A stretch of DNA of 64,000 bases from Humulus lupulus (Eukaryota > Streptophyta > Magnoliopsida > Rosales > Cannabaceae). Positions 21,670 through 33,310 of the stretch are shown piece by piece. Location: positions 95,909,411 to 95,973,410 of the forward strand of contig NC_084795.1 in the NCBI RefSeq assembly GCF_963169125.1. The letters are read 5' to 3'. Each line of letters begins with the position of its first letter. The first letter of the stretch is position 1. The notes under the pieces were generated by a model. That model had not been told where the DNA came from and ran no database searches. It was given only the letters and a program-made list of their open reading frames with translations. The position numbers and the translations under genes are program-made.

Positions 21670-24462
21670 ATGCCGCAGAATTCGGGAAAGTGGTGGGGAT
21701 CAAAGCTCGCAATTCCCTAATCACCAGTAACTCCGAGCCCGGAATCTCCTTTCACCCGGAATCAACGTTTAATTCGGGAGCACGAACTGAGGCATGAGCA
21801 AGAGGACACTCGAGATCACTTCCGACGTCAGATAAACGAGGTCGAAGAAGGGAAAAGGAAAAGACTAAGGGTCGCTCTTCATCCAGATCCGGATACCGAG
21901 CCTAGACTGATTCCACTCGACCCATCGCTTAAAGTGACGATTGCCTTCAAGCCAGGTGATCTTCAGTTTTCACTGATGGGGGAACCCTCTACCTCACAGC
22001 CGAGGAGGGAATTTTTCGAGGCCGAGCATTATTGGAGCTCGGTTACGTCATTAGGCCAGATAACTGATATCCTGGCCCTTCACGGTATGAGACTATCAGG
22101 CTCAATAAGGTGTCGAGCCCCAGCCTCCCACGAGCGAAGCTGCCGCGCTCCAGGAGATGGAAATCCTGACAGTAAGCTGAGATACGTAACTTGGAGCCAG
22201 GAACACATGAAGGCAGGGGCAGTACTGCCCTTGAAGTCTTTTTTCAAGGACTTCACATATTTTGTTGGGTTGGCCCCCTTCCAGCTCAACACCAATTCTT
22301 ATAGGGTACTGCCTGCCCTGAGGTCGCTGTATCACAAGTTGAAGTGGGCAGGACCTTCACCAGAAGAGATTTTATATCTCTTCTGTTTGAAAAGCAATCC
22401 CTCCCGAGCTCGGGGAGGGGATGGCTTCTACTATCTTTCGAGCTATCCGAAGGAGAAGAAGATGTTTGAAGACCTTCCCAATCATCCTCCTGACTTCAAG
22501 AAGGCCTTTTTCTGGACAGATGGCCTAGCCCCGTCTCGATTCTATTCATTCAGACGGATCCGTAAGTATTTCAACCTCCTTCTTTTTGTGCTCGAACTTT
22601 GCTTTAGGCTCGTGCTTAGCTGAAATGTGCTTAATTTTCCAGCCAACTATCATCGCCTTACTCCCACCGATGAGATGAGGGAGCGCCGAGAGACTTTGCT
22701 CCAGCTTCCCTATGGCAGGAGGTCTCTCTCCTACATCTTTCATGAAGACAAGCTCCGGGCTTGTGGGCTCTTAGGAGATGATCAGTCTACATCGGGTTGG
22801 TCCAATAAAAAATACGACCGGTGGGAGCTCGTGCCTCTGCCAACCGGAAACCTCCCCCCAAGGATAGATGCGAGGCCTCCACCTCCAGTTCGTCATAGGA
22901 GTCCACATTCTGGGAACGAGGCCAATGACGATGCCTCAAGCTCGAGCTCGGATGAGCAAGGTACAGTCATCCTTAGCTCGAATATGTGGTCCCTATCACT
23001 ATTAAAGCATAAACCCGATAGGTTAGTATTGTGTGAGGACGATAGGAACCATTTTTATGTATGGTCTTGGGTAGATGAACGGGTTCATTGGTTTGATAGC
23101 TGGCTCGGGAAATATGACACCATGTATAGCCTGAACGAGGTATGGAACAGAATAGCTGTCCAATATGGGACCAACGACTATAGGGACCTTTCGAGGTTGA
23201 CGTCCACCTATAGAGAAGGTACTCCCCCCGCCTCTTCTGAAGATGGGGGAATTTTGTGGTCGCTGAGCACAAGCTCGGGGGAGAGTTCCAGTTAGGTTTC
23301 TCTCCACTTGTCTTTTTATCCCATGTATGTTTGCATTATGCTGAGTTACTTTATTTTTCAATAACTCATAATGTGGTGCAACTGTGCAGGCAAGATGGAC
23401 TCCGACCTTGACAACATCTTGATCAGTGGCGGAGCCAAGAGAAGCAAGCGTCCCAGGGGGTCGCGAAAAATCGACCGGCCCGCCAAGGTCCTTAAGAGGA
23501 TTGAAAAGACACCTCCTCCACCAGCCCCGCCTGCCACGAGCTCGGCTTTGGAGCCGACTCCTCAGGTCGGGGCGTCCACTATGGTCGAGCCCCAACCTCC
23601 CATCATGGTTCACTCAACGCTCGGCCCACCTCCGAAAAAACCCTCGGCTTCCATAACACACAAGTTGTCAGTTTCTACTCACGTTGATGAGTATGTAGTT
23701 GACAATGCTGCTGGACCCCATGGGGCTACGCTGGGCTCGGGCATTCTGTCTCGAGTGGGTCAGAGCTTTAGCGGTTTTGACGCTCCTCATTGGTAGTTTT
23801 TGAACAACGCCCGCGACTGCAACACACTTTACGAGAAGAGTGTCGAGCTTACTGCCGCGGTAAGTTTTCTTTTCTCGCTACTAGTTGTATTTATAGATGG
23901 TCCATATCCTAATGTTGATTTCTTTGTATGCCAGGCTCTTGCTGTCTTTGCTCAGCTCAACTATAAACTGAACAATAAGATCCACTCGAGCAAGTCCTAT
24001 GCTCAGGAGGCGAAGGATCTTCAGCTCAAACTGAGTGATGAGCTCAAGGAAACAAAGGCAAAGGTAGAGGCAGGAGCCGAGGAGCTTAAGGTCAAGATAT
24101 CCGAGCTTGAAAAGAAGAATGCCAGGCTCGCAGAGCTTGAGAAGGAGATTGCTCGGGTCAAGGAGGTCAATGCCAAGCTTGAAGAAGAAAAGGCCGTCAC
24201 TTTTGAGATCATTGAGAGTGAAAAGGGTCGTCTTCTTGAAGAGTTTAAGGAGAAAAAGGATCGAGCGGTTGACTTGGCCATGTACAGAATCTGGGCCAAC
24301 AATGTCGACCTCGATACCAGCTTCTTACGCCATCTTGAAGCGAAACTCGTGGCCAAATGGCATGCTCGGCTTAATGAGGAGGAGGCTGCTCGGGATGACG
24401 CAGAAGGAGCTGGGGAGGACACTGATGCTGAGAAGGCCAAGGGGGTTTCTCCTTCTCTTTAG
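21670..24462 (+). pseudogene. Antisense extra gene (aORF) of Tat-2, four coding exons
   Basis: Exons are 21670-22561, 22643-22960, 23390-23859 and 23935-24462, all with GT-AG borders and phases 1, 1, 0, giving 736 codons. These are the same phases and nearly the same length as in Tat-1. Exon 1 holds the conserved block HMKAGAVLPLKSFF and VGLAPFQLNTNSYR, resembling the Transposase_28 'putative gypsy type' domain. Exons 2-3 are low-complexity and basic. Exon 4 is a long coiled coil (ELKETKAKVEAGAEELKVKI). Two in-frame stops are present: codon 17 in exon 1 and a TAG at 23794-23796 in exon 3. The intron between exons 2 and 3 is itself open for about 110 codons, so a retained-intron form is possible. 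Role unknown; it may act in control or DNA binding, which is inference. Confidence 0.78.
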
Positions 24463-25430
24463 ATGACACCTTGGGGTTGCGTCCCTTTATTTTTTGTAAT
24501 TGTTTTCTTTTAATTTATGCCCATGGGGCTGATACAATTTTTCTTTCTTTTTGACTTCATTTTAATATATATGCTTTACATTTCACGGGTTGAAATATTT
24601 TGCACATTTTATATTAAAGTGTCATATATGCCTGTTTAATCACACAAACATAGTTTGGATTTAAGCTCGAGGTTTAATGCATTCATGCACAGTTTGCTCA
24701 AATTATCCGCTTCCGATCTCGTTATTTGTCAAGGTCGGATATTACTTTTACCATGCACCCAAAAGTACTTGTATGGTGTGTAATGCAAATGGTTTAGTTA
24801 TATCTTACTTTTTAGTTACTTTTTCTCGTCCTCGGTTAGCTCTCTGAGGTTATGAGGTCGAAACTATTGTTTTGCAAGATACTCCAGCCTCGATCTCGAC
24901 TTTTAAGAAGTGGGTTATGCTCCAACTTACTGCCGATTAGTTTTAGCTGGTTTGTTCCAAACCTATTAAGGTCGTGTTAGGTTTGTAATCCATACACTTA
25001 CATTTTAATCTAGTTTGCATATTTGGTTACATCCAAACATTTTTATCTTTTTGCCAGTTTGGTTATATCCAAACTTATCTTATTCCGCGCATTTGGTTAT
25101 TTCGAAATACTTGTGTACTTTTGACAGTTTGGTTATATTCAGACTGTCTTAGCTCGCGTATTTGGTTATGTCCAAACACTTATATGTATTTCGTATATGC
25201 TGTTTTATTTTTTTCAAGCTGGTGGTATATGTGCCACTGATGCCCCCTTAATATTCTATGAGTGAGAACATAGGTTATTAAATTAAGAGAGATTGCAAAA
25301 AATACAACATATTAAACAAAATCAACCTTTATTTGAAAAAAATCCAAAAATAGAAAAACAGTACAGATAAACAAGCATGGTTATCGGCAACATCCTTCCT
25401 ATACTATTGATAGTAAGGTCGTAGGTGTTC
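24463..25430. other. Spacer between the Tat-2 antisense gene and pol
   Basis: No coding frame. It carries a series of short repeats with the core TTTGGTTATATCCAAAC or variants (near 25011-25045, 25067-25090, 25128-25160, 25160-25185), spaced about 50-60 bases. The 3' UTRs of two converging genes should meet here. A polypurine-like TAAGGGGGCA lies at 25241-25250 on the minus strand. Confidence 0.55.
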
Positions 25431-27209
25431 ACCATTCCATGATCTTGGTACTAGACTTCCATCCAATCTCGCCAACTTGTAAACGCCGGGTCGGATGACT
25501 GACTCTATCTAGTAGGGTCATTCCCAATTGGGCCCGAGCACGCCAGCTGCTGGATCCCGTGTCGCCAAGAATACACGCCTTAGCACCAAATCTCCCATGC
25601 CGAATTTTCGATCCCGAACTCTTTTGTTGAAGTACCGGGTAGCTCACTGTTGGTATTCAACATTTTTTAACTGAGCTTCGTTCCTTCTTTCTCGATTAGA
25701 TCAAGAGTTTCTTAAAACTGAGAATGGTTCGAGGCTTGATCATAAGCGAGGGCTCGAATTGTGGGAATTTCGACCTCGATTGGCAACATAGCCTCGCAAC
25801 CGTACGCCAGAGAGAACGGGGTATGTCCTGTCGATGTACAGGCCGTGGTCCTATATCCCTATAGGACTTGGGGAAATTCTTTGGGCTATCTTCCTTTAGC
25901 TTCTTCCAACTTTTTCTTCAGTGAACTTCTTAGAGTCTTGTTTACAGCCTCGACCTGGCCATTCGCCTGGGGATAGGCCACTGATGAGAAACTCTTTATT
26001 ATTCCATTTTTTTTTCACAAAAGTTGGTAAACAGATCGTTGTCGAAGTGGGTTCCGTTATCAGACCCAATCTTTCTCGGCATCCCATATCGACATATGAT
26101 GTTTTTCACCATAAAGTCAAGGAATTTTTTGGAGGTTATTGTCGCTAAAGGTTCAACTTCTATCCACTTTGTGAAGTAATCTACGGTGACTACAACGTAC
26201 TTTACTCCGCCCTTGCCAGCCGGAAGGGAGTCTATGAGGTCGATTCCCCATACCGCGAATGGCCATGGGGAGGTCATCATAGTTAGCTCGGATGGTGGAG
26301 CTCGAGGAATTGTGGCGAATCGTTGGCACTTATCACACCTTTTTACGTAGTCAAACGAGTGTGATTTGATGGTAGGCCAGAAGTATCCTTGGCGTATGAT
26401 TTTCTTGGACAGGCTATGCCCCCCAGTATGGTCTCCACAGAACCCCTCATGAATTTCTTCTAAGATTTTCTTAGCTTCGGGTGGAGTCACACACCGGAGT
26501 AGTGGCATGGAATATCCTCTTCTATACAACCTTCCATCTACAATGGTATAACGAGGGATTTGATACATCAACTTTCGAGCCTTGGTCCGTTCTTCTGGGA
26601 GAATTTCGGTCTCGAGATATTCAACTATCGGAGTCATCCACGTAGGCTCGGAATTGATCATACACACGTCCTCCTGCTTTGGCTCGTCAATACTAGGTGC
26701 CGAGAGATGTTCAATTGGTACGACATGCAGTTTGTCATTCTCGGTAGAGGTAGTGAGCCTGTCTAAGGCATCCACGTAGAACTCGAAATATTCCAATGCA
26801 GATTTTTCTTTTTCTAAGTACGCTGCCATTCTCGTACCACAAGCCTGGTACTCTCCCAAGATCTGGTTAACCACTAACTGGGAGTCGCTGTAGCAATGTA
26901 TTGCTTTAGCTTTGAGCTCCTTGGCTATACGAAGTCCCGCTAGTAAAGCCTCGTACTCAACCTCGTTATTTGACGCGTTGAAGTCAAATCTCAAGGCAGA
27001 GTGAAATCTGCTTCCTGCAGGAGTGATCAAAATTACTCCTGCCCCCGATCCATTTTCAATAGATGACCCATCAACGTAAAGTTTCCACAGCTCGTGGGCC
27101 GGGATTATAACTTCATTGTTGGTCATGCCAGTACACTCCACTATGAAGTCTGCTAAGGCTTGCGCCTTAATGGTCATCCTTGGATGATAGGTGATCTCGA
27201 ATTTCCCAA

Positions 27210-28085
27210 TGTTGATCGTGTTTTTGGACAACGACGCGTAGACGTCAAAACGACAAAACCCTTCAAGAGAAATAAATGACATAGACAATTTTTATAGTGG
27301 TTCAGCCCCAATGTGTTGGTAATAGCCTAATCCACTTAGAGTTATGATTATAGATCTAACTCAAGATCAGATGAACCTGAGTCGACTGAGTTTCTTCAGT
27401 GCAGATTACAAGAATACAAGAGTTATCTCGATACAATTACTCTCTCTCTAGACAATTAGAATTCAGAACCCCCTTTATGATGCCATGAGCCTTGTATTTA
27501 TAGGCTCAGGATCGTACAGATGATGTCCCCCATAATCGGGATATTTTGTTATTCTTGCTATATTTAATTTACAATAATATTCAAAATATAATGATACACT
27601 ATATTTATGGGATAATCTGAGAGATTCCCGCGTAAGCTAAGACCGATTCTTGCTGAAGCCGTTTCTGGGATCTTTTGCGTAGCCCTGCTCTGTCTAGTCG
27701 ATCCATATCACATTCAGGCTGGTTGACCAAACCTTCACTGGCCGACAAAACACTTTACTGGGCAGACATGCACCTGACTGGTCGGTCAAGGTCATGCCTG
27801 GGCAGACAAACATGTGACCGGTCGGACATGGTCATGACTGGGTAGACACACATGTGTCTGGTCGGCCAAGGTCATGACTGGTCGGTCATGACACTTCTCT
27901 GGTACTGGTCAGTCAAAAATCTTCACCGGTCGGACAAAAATTCTATCTGTTCGGTCAGATCACTTTATCACAACTCCGAAGAGCCAACACATTTATTGAC
28001 TATTAATGTGCCTTTTACTGACCATGTATTGCCACTTGTCACTTCTGATTGCCACATCATCGGACTCCAATTTTTGGGGATAACA
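27210..28085 (-). repeat. Solo LTR inside Tat-2 pol (876 bp)
   Basis: It splits the RNase H region: coding sequence for VVEL lies to the right and GKFEITYHPR to the left. Target duplications are CCCAA (27205-27209) and CCCGA (28086-28090), one mismatch. The reverse complement starts TGTTATCC, like the Tat-1 LTR. A minus-strand TATA, GAGCCTATAAATACAAGG, is at about 27493-27510. U5 ends with a weaker inverted repeat (GTTGATC / GGACAAC). It carries an internal minisatellite (27715-27960). Confidence 0.9.
27715..27960. repeat. Minisatellite in the solo LTR of Tat-2
   Basis: Variants of CTGGTCGGTCAAGGTCATGA recur about eight times at roughly 30-base spacing. The unit mixes CTGGTCGG[T/A]CA and CTGGGCAGACA halves. 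Most of it lies in what would be the U3 half of the LTR. Confidence 0.75.
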
Positions 28086-30131
28086 CCCGAGTTCAACGAC
28101 CCATTTAAGAAGTCGACCTGAAGCTTCCGGCTTGGACAAGACTTGTCTTAGTGGTGGATCAGTTAGTACATGGATGGGGTGCGCTTGAAAATAGGGTCGA
28201 AGTTTTTGAGATGAGTGAATTAAGCTGAGAGCTAGCTTCTCCATCAAGGGATATCTTGATTCTGCCCCCAGTAACCTTTTACTGACGTAATACACGGGCC
28301 TTTGCACTTTTTCTTCCTCTCGTACGAGTACTGCACTTATGGCGTGCTCGGTCGTAGCAAGATACAAGTACAGAACTTCTTCCGTAATAGGTTTTGACAA
28401 GATAGGGGGTTCTGCGAGGTGTTTCTTGAGTTCCTAAAAAGCCAACTAGCATTCCTCTGTCCATTCAAATTTCTTGCCTCCCCTCAACAGGTTGAAAAAC
28501 AGAAGACAACAGTCTGTAGATTTTGATATAAACCTACTTAGTGCCGCCATCCTGCCTGTCAAACTCTGGACATCTTTGTGTTTTCGAGGTGAAGGAATAT
28601 CGATTAGGGCCTGGATCTTATCCAGATTAGCCTCTATTCCTCGAGCATTTACAATGAAACCCAGGAATTTTCCTGAAGATACTCCGAAAGAGCACTTCTG
28701 AGGGTTAAGTTTCATGTTATATTTCCGGAGCACGACAAAGCATTCTTCGAGGTCATCAACATGGTTATTGTTAAGTTGAGATTTGACTAACATATCGTCA
28801 ACATAAACTTCCATGTTGTTCCCTATTTGCTCGGAGAACATCATGTTCACGAGCCGCTGGTAAGTGGCTTCAGCATTTTTGAGCCCAAACGGCATGCCGT
28901 TATAACAATATAACCCTTTATCTGTTATGAAGCTCGTATGTTCCTGGTCAGGGGCATGCATGGCAATCTGGTTATATCCAGAATAGGCATCCATGAATGA
29001 AATTAGTCCATGCCCTGCCGTGGCATCCACGAGCTGGTCAATCCGTGGTAAAGGAAAACAGTCCTTAGGACAGGCCTTGTTGAGGTTCGACTAGTCAATG
29101 CAGGTTCGCCACGTCCCATTAAGCTTCGGGATTAGTACTGGTTTGGCTACCCAATCGGGGTAAAAAGCATCCCTAATGAATCAGTTTGCCTTTAACCTAT
29201 TGACTTCCTCTTTTAGGGCCTTTTTCCTATCGTCATCCAGTTGTCTTCGCTTTTGTTGCTTCGGCGGGAAGCTTTTATCGATATTTAGCGCGTGGCTCAC
29301 TATATTTGGACTTATTCCTACCATGTCCGAATGTGACCACGCGAAGACATCCTGGTTTTTCTTCAAAAAGCAAATTAATTGCTATTTAGATTCTTCATGG
29401 AGGTTTTTCCCGACCTTTACTGTTTTTGGGGGGTCTGATTCTTCGAGCCTGACTTCTTCGAGCTCTTCCAATGGTTCGAGATAAGCTCTTTCCTCCAATC
29501 TTTCCTCCAAGATTGTCCCGCCTTTATTCTGAATAACGATGAGTGCTTGTGCGCTCGTCTACTTTTTTCTCCTTATTGAAATGCTATAGAATTCCCTCCC
29601 AGCTAACTGATCTCCCTTCAACGTCCCGATGCCACTAGAAGTCGGGAACTTGATGGCAAAATGTCTTACAGACGAGACTGCCCCCAGCCGTACTAGGGCA
29701 GGTTTGCCGAGCAGCACGTTGTAAGTTGATGGCAGGTCCACTACTACAAACTCCATCATCTTGGTCGCTGAGACTGGGTAGTCTCCCAAGGTTACAGGGA
29801 GTTCAATGGACCCCATACAGGTAGTCCCTTCTCCTGAAAAATCGTTCAAGGTCGCTGCAGAACCTTTTAGGTCTCGAAGTGCGAGTCCCATCTTTTCTAA
29901 GGTGGCCTTATAGAGAATGTTCACTGAGCTCCCATTATCAATGAGAACTCGGTGAACTCTCTTATTCATGAGCTGGAGAGTGATGACCAGTGGGTCATTG
30001 TGGGGAAACTGTACATGGGACGTATCGTCTTCAGTAAAGGTTATCAGGTGAGATTCAATCTTTTGGCACTTCGAAGCTTTAGGTTCGGGTTCATAGGGGG
30101 ACCCGTCCCCAGTTTTTAACTCGTTCACGTA

Positions 30132-32447
30132 TCACTTTTGGGAATTCTTGCCCGTTCCTGCGAGATGAGGCCCACCCGAGATGGTTATCACATCTTCTCC
30201 ATCAATCGGAGGGGGCCTATCTTCTTCTCTAGCACAAAAAATATTATTTTGAGCCGGTTGTGGTGCGGCTGTCCTCTGGCTAGTAGAAGCCTGATTATTA
30301 TTCTGGTTCCTAACATACTGTTTGAAGTATCCTCTCGAGATCAGTCCTTCGATGTCGTCCTTCAACTGCCTGCATTCATCAGTAGTGTGCCCAGTATCTC
30401 TGTGAAATCGACAGTACTTGCTGGAGTCCCTCTTGGACTTCTGATTTCTCATGGGGTCTGGAAGCCTGAAAGGGACCTGGTTTTCATTAGCTAGGTATAT
30501 ATTCTCCCGAGACTCGTTGAGCTTGGTGTACACTTTGTACACGGAGAAATACCTTTCCCCTTTCTTCTTCTTTCCCCCTTCCGCCTCGGGGTTACTTCCT
30601 TCATTCTTCTTCCTTTTCGAAGGGTTTTCTGCAGGAGGTTTTGAGGCTGATGGGTCCACCGAGGCCGAGGCCGAGGCAGAGTTTACGTTTATCGTTGTTG
30701 TTACGGGCTGAGAGGTCATATTCAGTGTTGACCTCGCCTCATCTACATTGACAAACCTCTGAGCTCGCCTATTAAACTCGGTTAAGGACCTCACAGGTTT
30801 TCTCTGCATATCATCCCAAAGGGGACTTCCCGGCATTACCCTAGCTTGGATGGACATTAGATGACCGTTGTCATCTACATCTCAAGCTCGGGCGACCTCC
30901 AGATTAAGCCTTGTTAAGTAGCTCTTCAACGTTTCACCCGGCTGTTGTCGAACGTTGGTCAGAGTCGATGCTTTGGGTCTGACCCCAATCATGGCTCTAA
31001 ACTGCTTCTTGAAATCCTTTGATAGCTGATCCCAAGAAGTGATTGAATGTCTCTTATATTTTTCAAACCAGTTTTTTGCTGGTCCTGTAAGCGATGCTGG
31101 AAACAACATGCATCTGAGCTCGTAACCTACATTACTTGCTCTCATTATTGTGTTAAATGTACTCAAATGACTGTATGGGTCGGATTTCCCTTCAAAAGGA
31201 GGGACATGAGGTATCTGAAACCCTTGAGGAAATAGAGTGTTGGAAATATGGGGAGCGAATGGTTCGAGCTCCTCATCAGAATCCTCATCCCGACTCCGAC
31301 CTCGCTCATTCTGCAAGAGCCTAAATGCCCTTTCCAGCTGATCAATTCTTTCTTGAACCGGGTCCGCAGGGGGTCTCGCCTAAAATTGGCTATCATAGAT
31401 AACAATTCCAGGCTCGCACCTTCGCAAGGGATCTTTGCGTCCATTTAGGCGATCTCTCAGGTCCGGGTTCGATGGATTACCACTACCCCGATTCTGATTC
31501 AGGTGCTCCCGCAGGTTAGAGCGGTTCCTATGGTTTCCAGTATTTCTTCGTCCTTGATCATACATGCTGACTGATCTGGCGTCCCCTGAGTCGTCATTGG
31601 CGAGGCTTGTCGCATGATTATTCCAAGACGAATTCCTTTCATGCTGCCTTGTCTCTATAGTGCGAGATCGAGACATTTGGCTTCTCGCAGGATGGTTGCC
31701 TCTCCATTCTCTAGTAGCCTCACTATTCCCCTGTTTCTGTCCTGCCCGTCTTGCCTCATCACCCCGAGTTGGTTGTGTGTTCCTCCGAGGTGGTGAAGGG
31801 TATCTTATTGGTGACAGTGGGAAACGTATGGGTGACGGTGGCTGCCAACCATTTCGGGGCCTGGATGGTGCTGAGTTCGCCCGTGATGATTCGGTAACAT
31901 TCTGTGTGTTACTAGGAACCTGAGTTAGAGCCTCTGCAGGGACTCGGTTATTCCCAGTTTCTGCTGGTATCTCCACAGTTGAGTTAGCTGGAGCCCTAGC
32001 CTGAGTGTTTCTTCGGGGTCTCGAGGGAGTAGGTTGCTTTGTTGGTGATGGAGGCTGCTCCGCTCCTCTTGTGGCAACGTTTTTTTGAGGTCGCCCGCGA
32101 GGCTTGCGGGGAGGAACATGAATATCCTGCGGAGGTGGGTCTTGGTTCTCCTGCAGAGGTTGAGGCTGAGCCGCCTGCTCATCTGCGGCTAACCTAGCCA
32201 ACTCTTCGTTCCGCTTCTTGGCCTTAGCCAACTATTTTCTTAACTGTCGATTTTCAAGTTCCACAATGGGGACGTACCGTTCAGGATTATAGCACATGTC
32301 CTCATCATCCCTTGGAGCTGGAGGTGCTGGAGGTCCTCAAGAATCGGAGGACTCACTTTTTTCTTCAGGTTCAGGATTCACCATCGTCTGCTTCCCAGGG
32401 CAACGTGGATAGTTTTCTTCAGGAATATTTTGATCATTCACGGCCAT
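30132..32447 (-). pseudogene. gag: Tat-2 gag
   Basis: The ATG at 32447 begins MAVNDQNIPEENYPR. The frame continues to 30132 with in-frame stops after residue runs SESSDS, NRQLRK, IYDSQF and LEVARA, and a TGA at the end. The N-terminal part is a Pro/Arg-rich linker of about 350 codons. The capsid-like core includes MLFPASLTGPAKNWFEKYK and QFRAMIGVRP, matching the retrotransposon gag domain. A zinc-knuckle-like CRFHRDTGHTTDEC follows. The frame is continuous with protease and pol, so the element would make one polyprotein. Confidence 0.85.
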
Positions 32448-32472
32448 AGCTAATCAAGGATTGTATTGCTTA

Positions 32473-32496
32473 AGGCTCTCAATGAAAACACCAAAA
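32473..32496 (-). other. Primer-binding region of Tat-2
   Basis: Directly inside the 5' LTR, the minus strand reads TTTTGGTGTTTTCATTGAGA. Tat-3 has TATTGGTGCATTCATTGAGA in the same place, so the TGGTG...TTCATTGAGAGC core is conserved. I do not assign the tRNA with confidence. Confidence 0.7.
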
Positions 32497-33310
32497 TGTT
32501 GACGCTGTTTTTTGTCAACTTAAAACGTAGAGCAGTTAAACAACAAGAACTATGGCACAGATAAATAATACAGAATAACAACAAGAATTTTACGCGGTTT
32601 AGTAGTTAACTCTGCCTAGTCCACGAGTCAATGTTATTAAGACTTTGGATATTTCATGAAATTTTTCAGGGATGAATTCTCCAGAAATTCCCTCAAGATA
32701 TCAAAAATCTGTCCTTTACAAAAGTTCACGACCTCTCTGTTTATAGAGGGTTCTCAGAGTTTGTTCCCACACATTTCGGGAAGATACTCCTCTTCATTAA
32801 TGGGAATAATGACATGAAATTTGGTAACTCCTATATCCAAGGAAACGTCCCCTGAAGACCAGGGGGCATATAACAGACTAGTTAATATCCCTTTAATGTA
32901 GGGAAGTTACAACAATAAATATCTTTTGAATGCATGGACTGCGTCTCATCAGATGACCCACTAAGTCGTTCGAGGTCGGCAATCAGCATCATGCCAGTCT
33001 AGGTCTTTAGGTAAATTATGAGCTGTGCAACTTTCCCCAAGACCAGCTCGGAGTGGTTAAATACCATCGAGGCCGTTACATTCCGAGCTCATACCCATGC
33101 TAAGCTCGGGCTACTTGATCCCAAGATACCCGACAATGGATATACTCCGATGCTATGTCTTTCGAGCTTAGAAAGAACTTTGAGGTTGCCACCTTGCTTC
33201 AAGGGTTTGGCATCTGGACCACGAACATGCACTTTAGCTATCGCGAGCTCACACCTGACGAATCCAGCTTCCGAGGTCACAGTCTCAGGTCTCGAAATCT
33301 GGGTGTAACA
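32497..33310 (-). repeat. 5' LTR of Tat-2 (814 bp)
   Basis: Partner of 19846-20673. On the plus strand it runs TGTTGACGCTG...GGGTGTAACA and is followed by the duplication ATAAT. It has lost about 14 bases relative to its partner near 33180, where the left copy has an extra short stretch. Confidence 0.95.

Larger units (their letters stand above)
25440..30128 (-). pseudogene. pol: Tat-2 pol: protease, RT, RNase H, second RNase H, integrase
   Basis: Protease (30128-29559) has the active-site run VLIDNGSSVNIL. RT (about 29400-28446) has the YVDD box in MEVYVDDMLV and motif FMDAYSGYNQI. The first RNase H follows at 28400-28087 and is cut by the solo LTR at 27210-28085; the sequence resumes at 27204. 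The second RNase H (about 27095-26780) shows KLYVDGSS, NEVEYEALLAGL and CYSDSQLVV, as in Tat elements. Integrase has the H-H-C-C zinc region (HEGFCGDH...CDKC), then VWGIDLIDS and SDNGTHFD, with the final Glu in NGQVEAVN after a frameshift at a long A run (about 26005-26020). Gag, protease, RT and the first RNase H share one frame. Several stops look like CAG-to-TAG changes, as expected from decay of methylated cytosine. Not functional as it stands. Confidence 0.9.
19846..33310 (-). mobile_element. Tat-2: complete Tat-lineage Ty3/Gypsy retrotransposon with antisense gene
   Basis: Two LTRs (19846-20673 and 32497-33310) are flanked by identical 5-bp duplications ATAAT (19841-19845, 33311-33315). 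Reading the minus strand, the order is 5' LTR, primer-binding region, gag, protease, RT, RNase H, a second RNase H, integrase, spacer, antisense gene (on the plus strand), polypurine tract, 3' LTR. The second RNase H places it in the Tat lineage. From the gag ATG to the RNase H domain the whole gag-pol is one frame broken only by stop codons. A solo LTR (27210-28085) inserted later. In the first 60 bases the LTRs differ at 4 positions, against 9 in Tat-3, so Tat-2 is the younger. Confidence 0.95.
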
